This document shows, piece by piece, positions 1 through 9,658 of a stretch of DNA of 62,886 bases. The translations under genes were made by a program, and so were the position numbers. The notes under the pieces are model-generated. The model saw nothing but the letters and a program-made list of their open reading frames with translations, searched no databases and was not told the origin of the DNA. How positions within the stretch are numbered: the stretch's first letter is position 1; every line of letters starts with the position of its first letter. Source of the DNA: Streptomonospora sp. PA3 (lineage in GTDB: Bacteria; Actinomycetota; Actinomycetes; Streptosporangiales; Streptosporangiaceae); NCBI RefSeq assembly GCF_009728995.1, contig NZ_VTZW01000018.1, positions 6,227 to 69,112 of the forward strand, given 5' to 3'.

Positions 1-1298
1 CGCGGGTTGGCCAGCGCCTTGACCACGCCGGCACCACCCAGCGCCATACTCCCGATGTTCAGCACCGACTGCGTGATCACATACCCCGGCCGATCCCCCC
101 ACTCGCGCCAGGGCACCACCGCGTGGGCGAACTCCGTCCAGCCCGAGGAGAAGTTGCCCCACCACTCGCCGAAGGAGCTCACCCCCCAGCCGTCCTTGCC
201 GTAGAAGCCAACGAGGCTGCCCAGGCCGTTGAGAGTGTCGCCCCAGTTGTTCTTGAGGTTGCTGCCCCACTCACTCCAGGAGCTCACACCCCAGCCGCCC
301 TCGCCGTAGAGGCCCACCAGAGCACCCAGGTCCTCGGCGATACCCACACCGAAGTCCTTGATGCCGTTGCCGACGTCCTCCCACCACGGCGCATCATGCT
401 CCTGCGGCGTCACCCACGGCGTCTCGATGTCCTTCAACGCCTCACTCGTGCCGTGCGCCACCTGGTTGGCACCCAAGGAGCCCTGCTCACCCGGCTCGGT
501 GGCCACGAACGTCGTGCCCCCGAACAACGCGGTGATCGTGTTGGCGCACTCCCGCTCGGCCCGCTGATACTCAAACACCGCCTGCAGGATGTCGTTGTTC
601 AGCGAGTCCAGCTCATTGATCTTGTCCTCGTCCTCACGCCAGTCCTCATCACCGGAGATCTTGGACTGGAACGACTCCGCATCGGCCTTCAGCGTCTGCA
701 ACCGCCTCTTGATCGGCCGCACATCGTTGGCGAAGTTGATCAACGCCGTGCCCACCGAGGTGACCGCCCCGTCGAAGTCGTCGCCCTTGGTCGCCACCGG
801 ATCGATCGCCGCAAACAGCGTCTCCTGCTCCGGAGCCGAGTAGATCCCCTGCAGCCCCTGCCAGGAGGACTTGATGTCCTGACCCGCCTGGGACACATCG
901 TCCCCGTCGCCCTTGAGCTTCTCCCCGGCCTTCTCCACCGCATCGCAATCGACCGGGGGAATCGGGACGTCCTCGGGACTGATCACCTTCTCACTCAAAA
1001 CGCCACCGCCGGGCGGCCGCACATCGTTGGCGAAGTTGATCAACGCCGTGCCCACCGAGGTGACCGCCCCGTCGAAGTCGTCGCCCTTGGTCGCCACCGG
1101 ATCGATCGCCGCAAACAGCGTCTCCTGCTCCGGAGCCGAGTAGATCCCCTGCAGCCCCTGCCAGGAGGACTTGATGTCCTGACCCGCCTGGGACACATCG
1201 TCCCCGTCGCCCTTGAGCTTCTCCCCGGCCTTCTCCACCGCATCGCAATCGACCGGGGGAATCGGGACGTCCTCGGGACTGATCACCTTCTCACTCAA
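1..1298 (-). CDS. WXG-domain T7SS effector, partial (C-terminus beyond left edge)
   Basis: An open frame of about 432 codons runs off the left edge without a stop. It starts at TTG 1298, with GTG 1286 as an alternative; neither has a convincing ribosome binding site. The N-terminus is helical with a WQG motif at residues 46-48, repeated exactly at 146-148 because a 300-bp block is duplicated in frame. A helical, Trp/Gly-rich linker and the beginning of a hydrophobic segment follow. This resembles the N-terminus of actinobacterial polymorphic effectors exported by T7SS, where the toxin domain is C-terminal. That domain is outside the window, so the activity is unknown. The nearby Esx and EccD genes support the assignment. 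Confidence 0.75.
   Translation of the reverse strand, partial: MSEKVISPEDVPIPPVDCDAVEKAGEKLKGDGDDVSQAGQDIKSSWQGLQGIYSAPEQETLFAAIDPVATKGDDFDGAVTSVGTALINFANDVRPPGGGVLSEKVISPEDVPIPPVDCDAVEKAGEKLKGDGDDVSQAGQDIKSSWQGLQGIYSAPEQETLFAAIDPVATKGDDFDGAVTSVGTALINFANDVRPIKRRLQTLKADAESFQSKISGDEDWREDEDKINELDSLNNDILQAVFEYQRAERECANTITALFGGTTFVATEPGEQGSLGANQVAHGTSEALKDIETPWVTPQEHDAPWWEDVGNGIKDFGVGIAEDLGALVGLYGEGGWGVSSWSEWGSNLKNNWGDTLNGLGSLVGFYGKDGWGVSSFGEWWGNFSSGWTEFAHAVVPWREWGDRPGYVITQSVLNIGSMALGGAGVVKALANP
714..1012. repeat. Copy 1 of perfect 299-bp tandem repeat
   Basis: This block is identical to 1014-1312, with an exact 300-bp period. The period equals 100 codons, so the effector frame stays open through both copies. 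It covers the WXG helix pair plus about 14 bases that look like former 5' leader. Confidence 0.95.
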
Positions 1299-1312
1299 AA
1301 CGCCACCGCCGG
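1014..1312. repeat. Copy 2 of perfect 299-bp tandem repeat
   Basis: This is the promoter-proximal copy for the minus-strand effector. No mismatch was seen against 714-1012. The identity stops at 1312, just upstream of the proposed start, which suggests duplication of the 5' end of the gene. Confidence 0.95.
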
Positions 1313-4030
<2,718 letters not shown>

Positions 4031-4040
4031 TCCGCGTCCG

Positions 4041-4069
4041 CGGGCCGGCCGCGCGGCGCGGCCGGCCCG
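4041..4069. terminator. Hairpin terminator between convergent genes
   Basis: A perfect 13-bp stem with a 3-base loop sits exactly between the convergent stops of the geosmin synthase and the DUF6507 gene. It can serve both strands. No U-tract follows, as is common in actinobacteria. Confidence 0.75.
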
Positions 4070-4411
4070 TCAGAGGTCGAGGTCGTCGATGTTGCCGGCG
4101 TTGCCCTGGGCGTCGGAGGCCATCTGCAGGTTGCCGTTCAGGTACGCCGTCGTGGCGTCGACGCAGCCCTTGATGCAGCTGCCGCTCTTGAGCACCATCT
4201 CCTGCAGCGTGGTGCCGTACTCGCCGACGAACTCCTCCAGGGCCGTGCCGATGGGGCCGCTGGCCGCGGCCGTGCCGGCCTCGCCGATGTGGGTTCCGAA
4301 CGTCTCGATCTTGGCGACCAGGCCCCCTTCGCCGTCCGCGCCGGCGACGTGGGAGCCGACCGTCTGCACGACCCCGTTGACCTCAGAGACCTGAATGTCC
4401 CACTTGCTCAT
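4070..4411 (-). CDS. DUF6507 family small helical protein
   Basis: This is a 113-residue protein beginning MSKWDIQVSEV, which I match to DUF6507, small actinobacterial proteins encoded beside T7SS genes. It is mostly helical with two cysteines near residues 79 and 83 and no signal peptide or membrane segment. A strong GGAGGAGGG binding site precedes the ATG. It is followed upstream by the acidic coiled-coil gene, only 30 bp away, so the two are likely co-transcribed. The WDI start resembles the WDF start of the Esx protein at 5101, so it may be an Esx-like partner or chaperone; that role is inference. Confidence 0.7.
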   Translation of the reverse strand: MSKWDIQVSEVNGVVQTVGSHVAGADGEGGLVAKIETFGTHIGEAGTAAASGPIGTALEEFVGEYGTTLQEMVLKSGSCIKGCVDATTAYLNGNLQMASDAQGNAGNIDDLDL

Positions 4412-4441
4412 CGGTTCCGGTTCCCTCCTCCTGCGCGGGCC

Positions 4442-4915
4442 TCAACGCCGGTCGTCGAAGATTGGGCGTATCCCGGGCGCGCCCGGTTCCATTGTCGGCC
4501 CAGCCGGCGGCCCGCCGCCCGCCGCACGGCCCCATGCGGCCGATGCCGGCGGTGCGAAACCGGCGTGATCGGTGCTGAACCGCTCGGCGCGGAAACTGGA
4601 GGGCGGGGGCGCGGAATGGCCGGAATCGGCCACCGGTGCTTCGAGGTCGGCGACCTGCTGCTCCAGCTTGGACAGGCTGTCTCGGATCAGCGCGGCGTCC
4701 TGCTTGACCTGCGCACTCAGTCGCCGGGTCGAGGCCTGGAGCCGCTTCTGGGGGTCCTGCTCGGCCTCGCCCGCCTCATCGGAATCGGCGTCCTCGGCCG
4801 GACCGCCGGATTCGGCCAGGTCGGGGTCGTCGAATTCCTCGGCGCCCGGGTCGGCGGGCGCCGCGGATCCGTCGTCATCGGGCCATTCAGCGGGATCGAC
4901 GAGTTCGAACTTCAT
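4442..4915 (-). CDS. Acidic coiled-coil protein, T7SS-associated
   Basis: This is a 157-residue protein, start chosen at ATG 4915 because a G-rich binding site precedes it; a longer frame begins at 4984. Residues 1-55 are strongly acidic, a predicted coiled coil spans about 57-95, and the C-terminal third is Gly/Pro/Ala-rich and probably disordered. I do not recognise the family. The position between the DUF6507 gene and the Esx pair suggests a T7SS accessory role, for example a substrate-binding or scaffold protein, but the sequence itself shows only composition. Confidence 0.6.
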   Translation of the reverse strand: MKFELVDPAEWPDDDGSAAPADPGAEEFDDPDLAESGGPAEDADSDEAGEAEQDPQKRLQASTRRLSAQVKQDAALIRDSLSKLEQQVADLEAPVADSGHSAPPPSSFRAERFSTDHAGFAPPASAAWGRAAGGGPPAGPTMEPGAPGIRPIFDDRR

Positions 4916-4984
4916 GCGGTCGCCCCCCACAGGTGCGCACGTAACCGTCCGGTGCTTCCCACTGCCGTCGGCAGGTTCGACCAA

Positions 4985-4990
4985 TATAAT
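4985..4990 (+). promoter_or_regulatory. Candidate -10 box for the esx operon
   Basis: A perfect TATAAT lies in the 185-bp divergent spacer between 4915 and 5101, about 110 bp upstream of the first Esx gene. It stands out against the GC-rich background. The -35 region is weak, and a minus-strand -10 (TATATT) overlaps the same stretch, so either or both operons may use it. Confidence 0.4.
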
Positions 4991-5100
4991 TTAGCGGCGA
5001 TTCCTCCCGTTTACCGTCGACTCCGGATCGCCGGAACCGGTGACCCGGCGGAGGCGTCCAACCGCGGAAGACTGCAGGTAACCGAGGAGCAGGTGAACAG

Positions 5101-5436
5101 ATGTCACGTTGGGACTTCGGCGATCAGACCCTCATCACCCTGACCCGCAACACCTCGGGCACGGGCGACGAGCTCGGCACCCTGATCACGCAGCTGATCG
5201 ACGCCGCCGAGCCCCTGGCCGGACGGTTCAACGGCTCGGGCAAGGCGGCCTTCGACTCGTTCAAGGCGCGCGCGGACCAGATCACGGCCGACCTCAACGC
5301 CGGTCTGACCAACATCAACCAGGGTCAGGGCGGGATGCAGGCCGCATTTTCGACCGGTAACCAGACCATGGCCGACGACGCCAACAAGAACATGGGCGCC
5401 GCGAACTTCGACGCCGCCAAGTTCCGTACGGCCTGA
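5101..5436 (+). CDS. WXG100-family Esx-like protein (first of pair)
   Basis: This is a 111-residue ESAT-6-like helical hairpin protein, a presumed secreted substrate and structural partner of T7SS. The turn is FNGSGK at about residues 42-47, with Phe-x-Gly in place of the canonical Trp-x-Gly. There is no signal peptide, as expected for the family. A GAGGAG-type binding site precedes the ATG. A second Esx-like gene follows 26 bp after the stop, the usual arrangement for heterodimer-forming pairs. Confidence 0.88.
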   Translation: MSRWDFGDQTLITLTRNTSGTGDELGTLITQLIDAAEPLAGRFNGSGKAAFDSFKARADQITADLNAGLTNINQGQGGMQAAFSTGNQTMADDANKNMGAANFDAAKFRTA

Positions 5437-5462
5437 CCCCACCGCGGTTGAGGAGGACCCCC

Positions 5463-5765
5463 ATGTCGACCGGACGCAACAGCTACGACATCGGCGCCTC
5501 GCAGGAGGCGCAGACCAACATCCACTCGATCATGACGCGCCTGGAAGGCCTGATCGGCGAGCACCAGGGCGACGTGACCACCGCGATGTCCGACTTCATC
5601 GCCGACGGCGTCGACGATGAGTACAGCGCCAAGGAGCAGAAGTGGCACGACGCCGCCAACGAGGTGCGTGAGATCATCCGGCTGGTGCGCGAGACCCTGG
5701 AGACCAACGACGGCACCGCTCAGGAGTCCCTGAGCAAGGCGAACGCCGCCGTCCAGGGAATCTAG
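5463..5765 (+). CDS. WXG100-family Esx-like protein (second of pair)
   Basis: This is a 100-residue helical protein, start at ATG 5463 with a GAGGAGG site 6-12 bases upstream; an in-frame TTG at 5448 is less likely. No strict WXG is present: the central turn contains DEYSAKEQKW, with a single Trp. Size, helicity and position directly after the first Esx gene support it as the dimer partner. The two are expected to be secreted together through the T7SS channel. Confidence 0.82.
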   Translation: MSTGRNSYDIGASQEAQTNIHSIMTRLEGLIGEHQGDVTTAMSDFIADGVDDEYSAKEQKWHDAANEVREIIRLVRETLETNDGTAQESLSKANAAVQGI

Positions 5766-6104
5766 GCGGCGGGCGCGGCGCCTGCGAACCGGTCTTCCGC
5801 CGGGATCGCCCCGGCCGCCGGTCGGCGGCCCCGCGCCGGGCCCGCCGCGCTCCGCTCGAACCGCCGGCGGGTCGGCGCCCCGGGGCGTCGGCCGCCGCCC
5901 CTCTCTCCCCCGGATCGGGCGGCCGCGAACCCGCCGCTCGTCCTCCGCGGCGCCCCGAGCGCCGCCCGCCCCGCGCTGTCCGCGGGCCCGCGAACGCCCC
6001 GTACTCTGGCGGGTGACCTCGCTTCAGCACGCCCTGCGGCCGCCACACGGCCTGCCCCAGCCGCCACGGACCGTATCCGCCGCCCGCTTTCGGAAGGAGG
6101 CTTG
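5766..6104. other. GC-rich intergenic region with no gene
   Basis: This 339-bp spacer follows the Esx pair. It is almost entirely G and C, and I find no gene with plausible codon usage or start. It may contain a terminator for the Esx transcripts and a promoter for the next genes. A GGAAGGAGG ribosome binding site sits at its right end. Confidence 0.5.
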
Positions 6105-7190
6105 ATGGCCCGCGACTACGACAGCCAACTGCTCGAATCGGTCGCCGTGCGCCGCAAGCGGCTCCGGGAGGCGGTCCTCTTCGGTCCCCAGCGCACCCGC
6201 AGACTCCTCGACGAGAACATCGGCAAGATCATCACCGGGCTGGTCATCTCCGCCGTCGCCTGCGCGGGCAGCGTGGGCTGGTCGTTCCTGCAGAGCCAGC
6301 TCAGCAGCCAGGAGGAGGCCGCCCAGGCCCAGGAACAGGCCCAGGCCCCACCTCCGGCCGCGCCGTCGGCCCCCGTTCCCGCCGACTGGGTGGGCGGCGA
6401 GGTCACCATGGACATGCTGGCCGCCGAACTCGACGACGCCGGCGTGCCGCCCGAGCTCTACGTGCTGCCGGGCGAACCGCAGCCGCCGGCCGGCACCGCC
6501 ACCAGCTACTACCTGGTGACCGAGAACGAGCGCGGCTACTCCGCGGGCATCGTCGAGTACGAGCAGGGCCGCACCGGCATGGACTTCCCGACCGAGGACG
6601 AAGCGGCCCGCTGGGTCTACGGCGAACTCGTCCTCGTCGACGCCGACCCCAAGGCCCTGACCGCCGCCGCGGAGAACAAGGGGCGGCAGAAGACGGAGAA
6701 GGCCGTTCGCGAGGTCCGCAAGCAGCTCCGCGAGGGCACCGGCGGCAGCGTCCAGTACACCCTGCGGCCGGGCACGCTCGTCGACGCCTTCGGCCAGGAG
6801 AGCGGCTCCCTGCTCTTCCCCGACGGCCAGCCCTTCAGCGAGCGCGGGCTGCCCGAGATCGCGCGCGGCACCGCGCCGGGCGACACCAGCCCCGCGCCGT
6901 CGCCGCAGGAGACCGGCACCTCGGCGCCGTCCGCGCCCGCCGAGAGCCCCGAAGCCCAGACCGGGACCGAGGCGGCCACCCCGGCCGAGAGCTACCACCG
7001 ATACCGTGTGATCCACCCCTTCAAGGTCGACGCGTCGCTGTCCCCCAACGAGGGCGCCAACCCGGGCGGAGGCGTCCGGTTCACCGTCGAGGCAGGCGGG
7101 TTCGTCCAGCCCCCGGCGCTGCCGAGCATCCGCTGGCTGCTGAGCAACGGCTACCTCGAACGGGTCGAGGTGACCCGGGTGCCCGCCTGA
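6105..7190 (+). CDS. T7SS-associated membrane protein with TNT-like C-terminal domain
   Basis: This is a 361-residue protein starting at ATG 6105 behind a GGAAGGAGG site. A basic N-terminus precedes one membrane helix at about residues 40-62, then a Gln/Pro/Ala-rich linker and an extracytoplasmic part. The C-terminal 65 residues show the pattern of the TNT fold (YRV-P-, GANPGGGVRF, LLSNGYLERV). In TNT toxins a Gln normally follows the GGG segment; here it is Arg, so NAD glycohydrolase activity is doubtful. A structural or inhibitor-like role in the secretion locus is as likely as a toxin. It lies 85 bp upstream of eccD in the same direction. Confidence 0.6.
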   Translation: MARDYDSQLLESVAVRRKRLREAVLFGPQRTRRLLDENIGKIITGLVISAVACAGSVGWSFLQSQLSSQEEAAQAQEQAQAPPPAAPSAPVPADWVGGEVTMDMLAAELDDAGVPPELYVLPGEPQPPAGTATSYYLVTENERGYSAGIVEYEQGRTGMDFPTEDEAARWVYGELVLVDADPKALTAAAENKGRQKTEKAVREVRKQLREGTGGSVQYTLRPGTLVDAFGQESGSLLFPDGQPFSERGLPEIARGTAPGDTSPAPSPQETGTSAPSAPAESPEAQTGTEAATPAESYHRYRVIHPFKVDASLSPNEGANPGGGVRFTVEAGGFVQPPALPSIRWLLSNGYLERVEVTRVPA

Positions 7191-7275
7191 CCCCCGGCCG
7201 CGACCGCGGCGGCGTCCCCCACCCCCTGCGCCGACCGGGCAGGGACCGCAGCGAAGAAGTGATGGGAAAGGCTCG

Positions 7276-8601
7276 ATGACGTCCTGGAGCCGCGTGACAC
7301 TCGTCGGCGAGAACCGCCGGGTCGACGCCGTCCTGCCTGCTCAGGAGCCGATCGGAGCGCTGATGCCCGAGGTGCTGAGGCTGCTGGGCGACCAGGTGCG
7401 CAACCCCGCCCTGCCGGTGCACCTGACCACCGCCTCCGGCGTGCACCTCGACGGCGACTCCACGCTGGCCGACCGCGGCGTCTCCGACGGCGACGTGCTG
7501 CGTCTGGTCCGCGTCGACGAGCCCGTCCCGGCGCCCGTCGTCCACGAGGTGCCCGACGCGGTGGGCGACGTCCTCGACGGCAACCTCGGGCGGTGGAACC
7601 CCGCCGCCGCCCGGTGGAGCGCCACCGGTGCCGTCACCGTACTGGCCCTGGCCATCGGCGCCCTGCTGTGGACGGGCACCGGCGGAGCGTCCGGGGTCCT
7701 CGCGCTGAGCGCCAGCGCGGCGGCGCTGCTCGGACTGGGCTTGACGCTCGCGGCGACCTGGCGCGAACCCGCGGGCACCGCGCTCGCGATCGCCGGCGGG
7801 GCGCTGGGCGGAGAAGCGCTCTGGCTGGCCGCGGGTGTCTACGGCTGGCCGGGCTGGGCGCTGTGGTGCGGGCTGGCGGCCATCGCCGGCGCCGTCGTGA
7901 TCGGACTGGGGCTGACGACTCCGCTGGGCCGCGGCGGGACCATCGGCGGCGCCGTCACACTGGCGCTGACGGCGGTGTGGGCCGGCGGTTCGGCCCTGGG
8001 CATGCCGGTCTCCCAGGTGGGCGCCGCGGTCGCGATCGCATGCGTGGTGGTGCTCAGCCTGGTCCTGCGCTTCGCCATGGCCATGTCCGGGCTGACGGCG
8101 CTGGACGACCGGCGCGGCGGCGGCTCGGCGGTGGCGCGCAGCGACGTCATGACGGCGCTGGCCAACGCCCACCGCACGATGACGATCGCCACCGTCGCGG
8201 CCGCCGTGTCGGCGGGGGTGGCCGGGGTCGGGCTGGCCGCGGACCTCGGCGGGTGGACGGCGGCGCTGGCCGGCCTGCTGGCGATCGTCATAGGCAGCCG
8301 GTCGCGGCTGTTCCCCCTCATCCTGCAGAAGGCGCCGCTGATGGCGGCGGCGCTGGCGATCGTCGTCGCGCTGGCCTTCGCCTGGGTCGAGCAGTCGGCC
8401 TGGGCGCTGTGGCCGGCGATCGGAGGGCTGCTGGCGGTGCTGCTCATCCCGGCCGTGGTGCTCTCCTCCGACCCGGCCGACCACACCCGGGCGCGGCTGC
8501 GGCGCATCGCCAACCGGTTCGAGGCGGTGGCGGTGATCGTGCTGATCCCGGTGGCGATCGGGTCGTTCGGCACCTACGAACGCCTCATCAACACCTTCTG
8601 A
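7276..8601 (+). CDS. eccD: EccD, type VII secretion integral membrane protein
   Basis: This is a 441-residue protein with an N-terminal ubiquitin-like YukD domain (about residues 1-90) followed by about eleven hydrophobic segments from residue 118 to the end. That is the layout and size of EccD, which lines the inner-membrane T7SS pore. The start ATG 7276 opens MTSWSRVTLVGEN, typical for the family. The downstream MinD-like gene begins 42 bp after the stop. Partner channel genes eccB, eccC and eccE are not in the window and presumably lie elsewhere. Confidence 0.9.
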   Translation: MTSWSRVTLVGENRRVDAVLPAQEPIGALMPEVLRLLGDQVRNPALPVHLTTASGVHLDGDSTLADRGVSDGDVLRLVRVDEPVPAPVVHEVPDAVGDVLDGNLGRWNPAAARWSATGAVTVLALAIGALLWTGTGGASGVLALSASAAALLGLGLTLAATWREPAGTALAIAGGALGGEALWLAAGVYGWPGWALWCGLAAIAGAVVIGLGLTTPLGRGGTIGGAVTLALTAVWAGGSALGMPVSQVGAAVAIACVVVLSLVLRFAMAMSGLTALDDRRGGGSAVARSDVMTALANAHRTMTIATVAAAVSAGVAGVGLAADLGGWTAALAGLLAIVIGSRSRLFPLILQKAPLMAAALAIVVALAFAWVEQSAWALWPAIGGLLAVLLIPAVVLSSDPADHTRARLRRIANRFEAVAVIVLIPVAIGSFGTYERLINTF

Positions 8602-8643
8602 CGTCGGATCCCACCCTCGGCACACGTTCCCGGAGGCCAGACG

Positions 8644-9552
8644 ATGCACGACAGCGCGGAACCGTCCGCCGGCACGGCCGCCGCCCGCGCCGCCAGGCAC
8701 GGTGACTCGCTGCTGCGCCGGTTCGGCCGCGGGGCCGTGCGCCCGTTCCGGCCGCCGGAGGACGTGCTGGTGCCGATCCGGCTGGGGCGGGAGCTGCAGC
8801 GGCCGGTGACCACCGGGCGCCGCGTCGTGGTCAGCCGGCCGCAGGGCTGGGCGGCGGAGAGCACGGTGACGGCGCTGCTGGCGCTGGTCTTCGCGCACTT
8901 CCGCTACGACCGGGTGCTGGCGCTGGACCTGGGTCCGGGCAACAGCGGGCTGGGGCCACGGCTGGGGGTGCCGGCGTCCGCCGCGCCGGGGCTGGCGGGG
9001 GGCGCGATCGAGTCGGACTCCTTCGACGACGTGGCGACGTGCCTGGAGCCGATCGGCGACGGGCTGTGGCTGCTGCCCGGGTTGCAGGAGGAGATGGCGC
9101 AGGGGCGGCTGGACGCGAACGCCTACCAGGGGTCGGTGCTGCCGCTGACCCGGTTCTTCGGGCTGACGGTGATCGACCGCGCCGCCGACATGTCCGACGG
9201 GCTCAACCGGGCCGCGCAGGCCAGTGCGCACGTCCACGTGCTCGTGGTGCCCTCCACCCGCGAGGGCGCGGCGAGCATCGGACGCGCCTTCGACTGGATG
9301 ACCGCCAACGGCGCCGAGTCGCTGCCGCACCGTATCGTCGTGGTGTTCACCGAGCAGTCGCGCGGGCAGGATCCCGCCTTCGACTTCCGGGGATCCGCGG
9401 CGATCCTGCGCGGGAGCGGGGCCGAGGTGTTCCGGCTCGGCTTCGACCGGCACCTCGCCGAGGGGACGCGCATCGACCCGGCCCGCGTCTCCGCCGCCAC
9501 ACACGCCACAGCGACCCGGATCGCGGCGGAATGTCTGCGCCGATCCCTGTGA
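8644..9552 (+). CDS. MinD/ParA-like ATPase-fold protein with degenerate P-loop (EspI-like)
   Basis: This is a 302-residue protein that resembles the ATPase domain of T7SS proteins of the EspI group. Where a Walker A loop would read KGGxGKTT, residues 64-74 read SRPQGWAAEST: the Lys and Gly pattern are lost. The following LALDLGPGN (92-100) corresponds to the deviant Walker B region. ATP hydrolysis is therefore unlikely and a structural or regulatory role more probable; that is inference. The N-terminus has a basic LLRRFGRGAVRPF linker like that preceding the ATPase domain in EspI-type proteins. It is co-oriented with eccD. Confidence 0.65.
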   Translation: MHDSAEPSAGTAAARAARHGDSLLRRFGRGAVRPFRPPEDVLVPIRLGRELQRPVTTGRRVVVSRPQGWAAESTVTALLALVFAHFRYDRVLALDLGPGNSGLGPRLGVPASAAPGLAGGAIESDSFDDVATCLEPIGDGLWLLPGLQEEMAQGRLDANAYQGSVLPLTRFFGLTVIDRAADMSDGLNRAAQASAHVHVLVVPSTREGAASIGRAFDWMTANGAESLPHRIVVVFTEQSRGQDPAFDFRGSAAILRGSGAEVFRLGFDRHLAEGTRIDPARVSAATHATATRIAAECLRRSL

Positions 9553-9658
9553 CGGCCGTGCCGCGGTGGGGATCCGCGGCGGCCCGATCCGTGTGACGAT
9601 GACTACCGGGGCGCGATGAGTGCGCCGCGCCCGAACCGACGCCCGGGAGTGCCCGACG

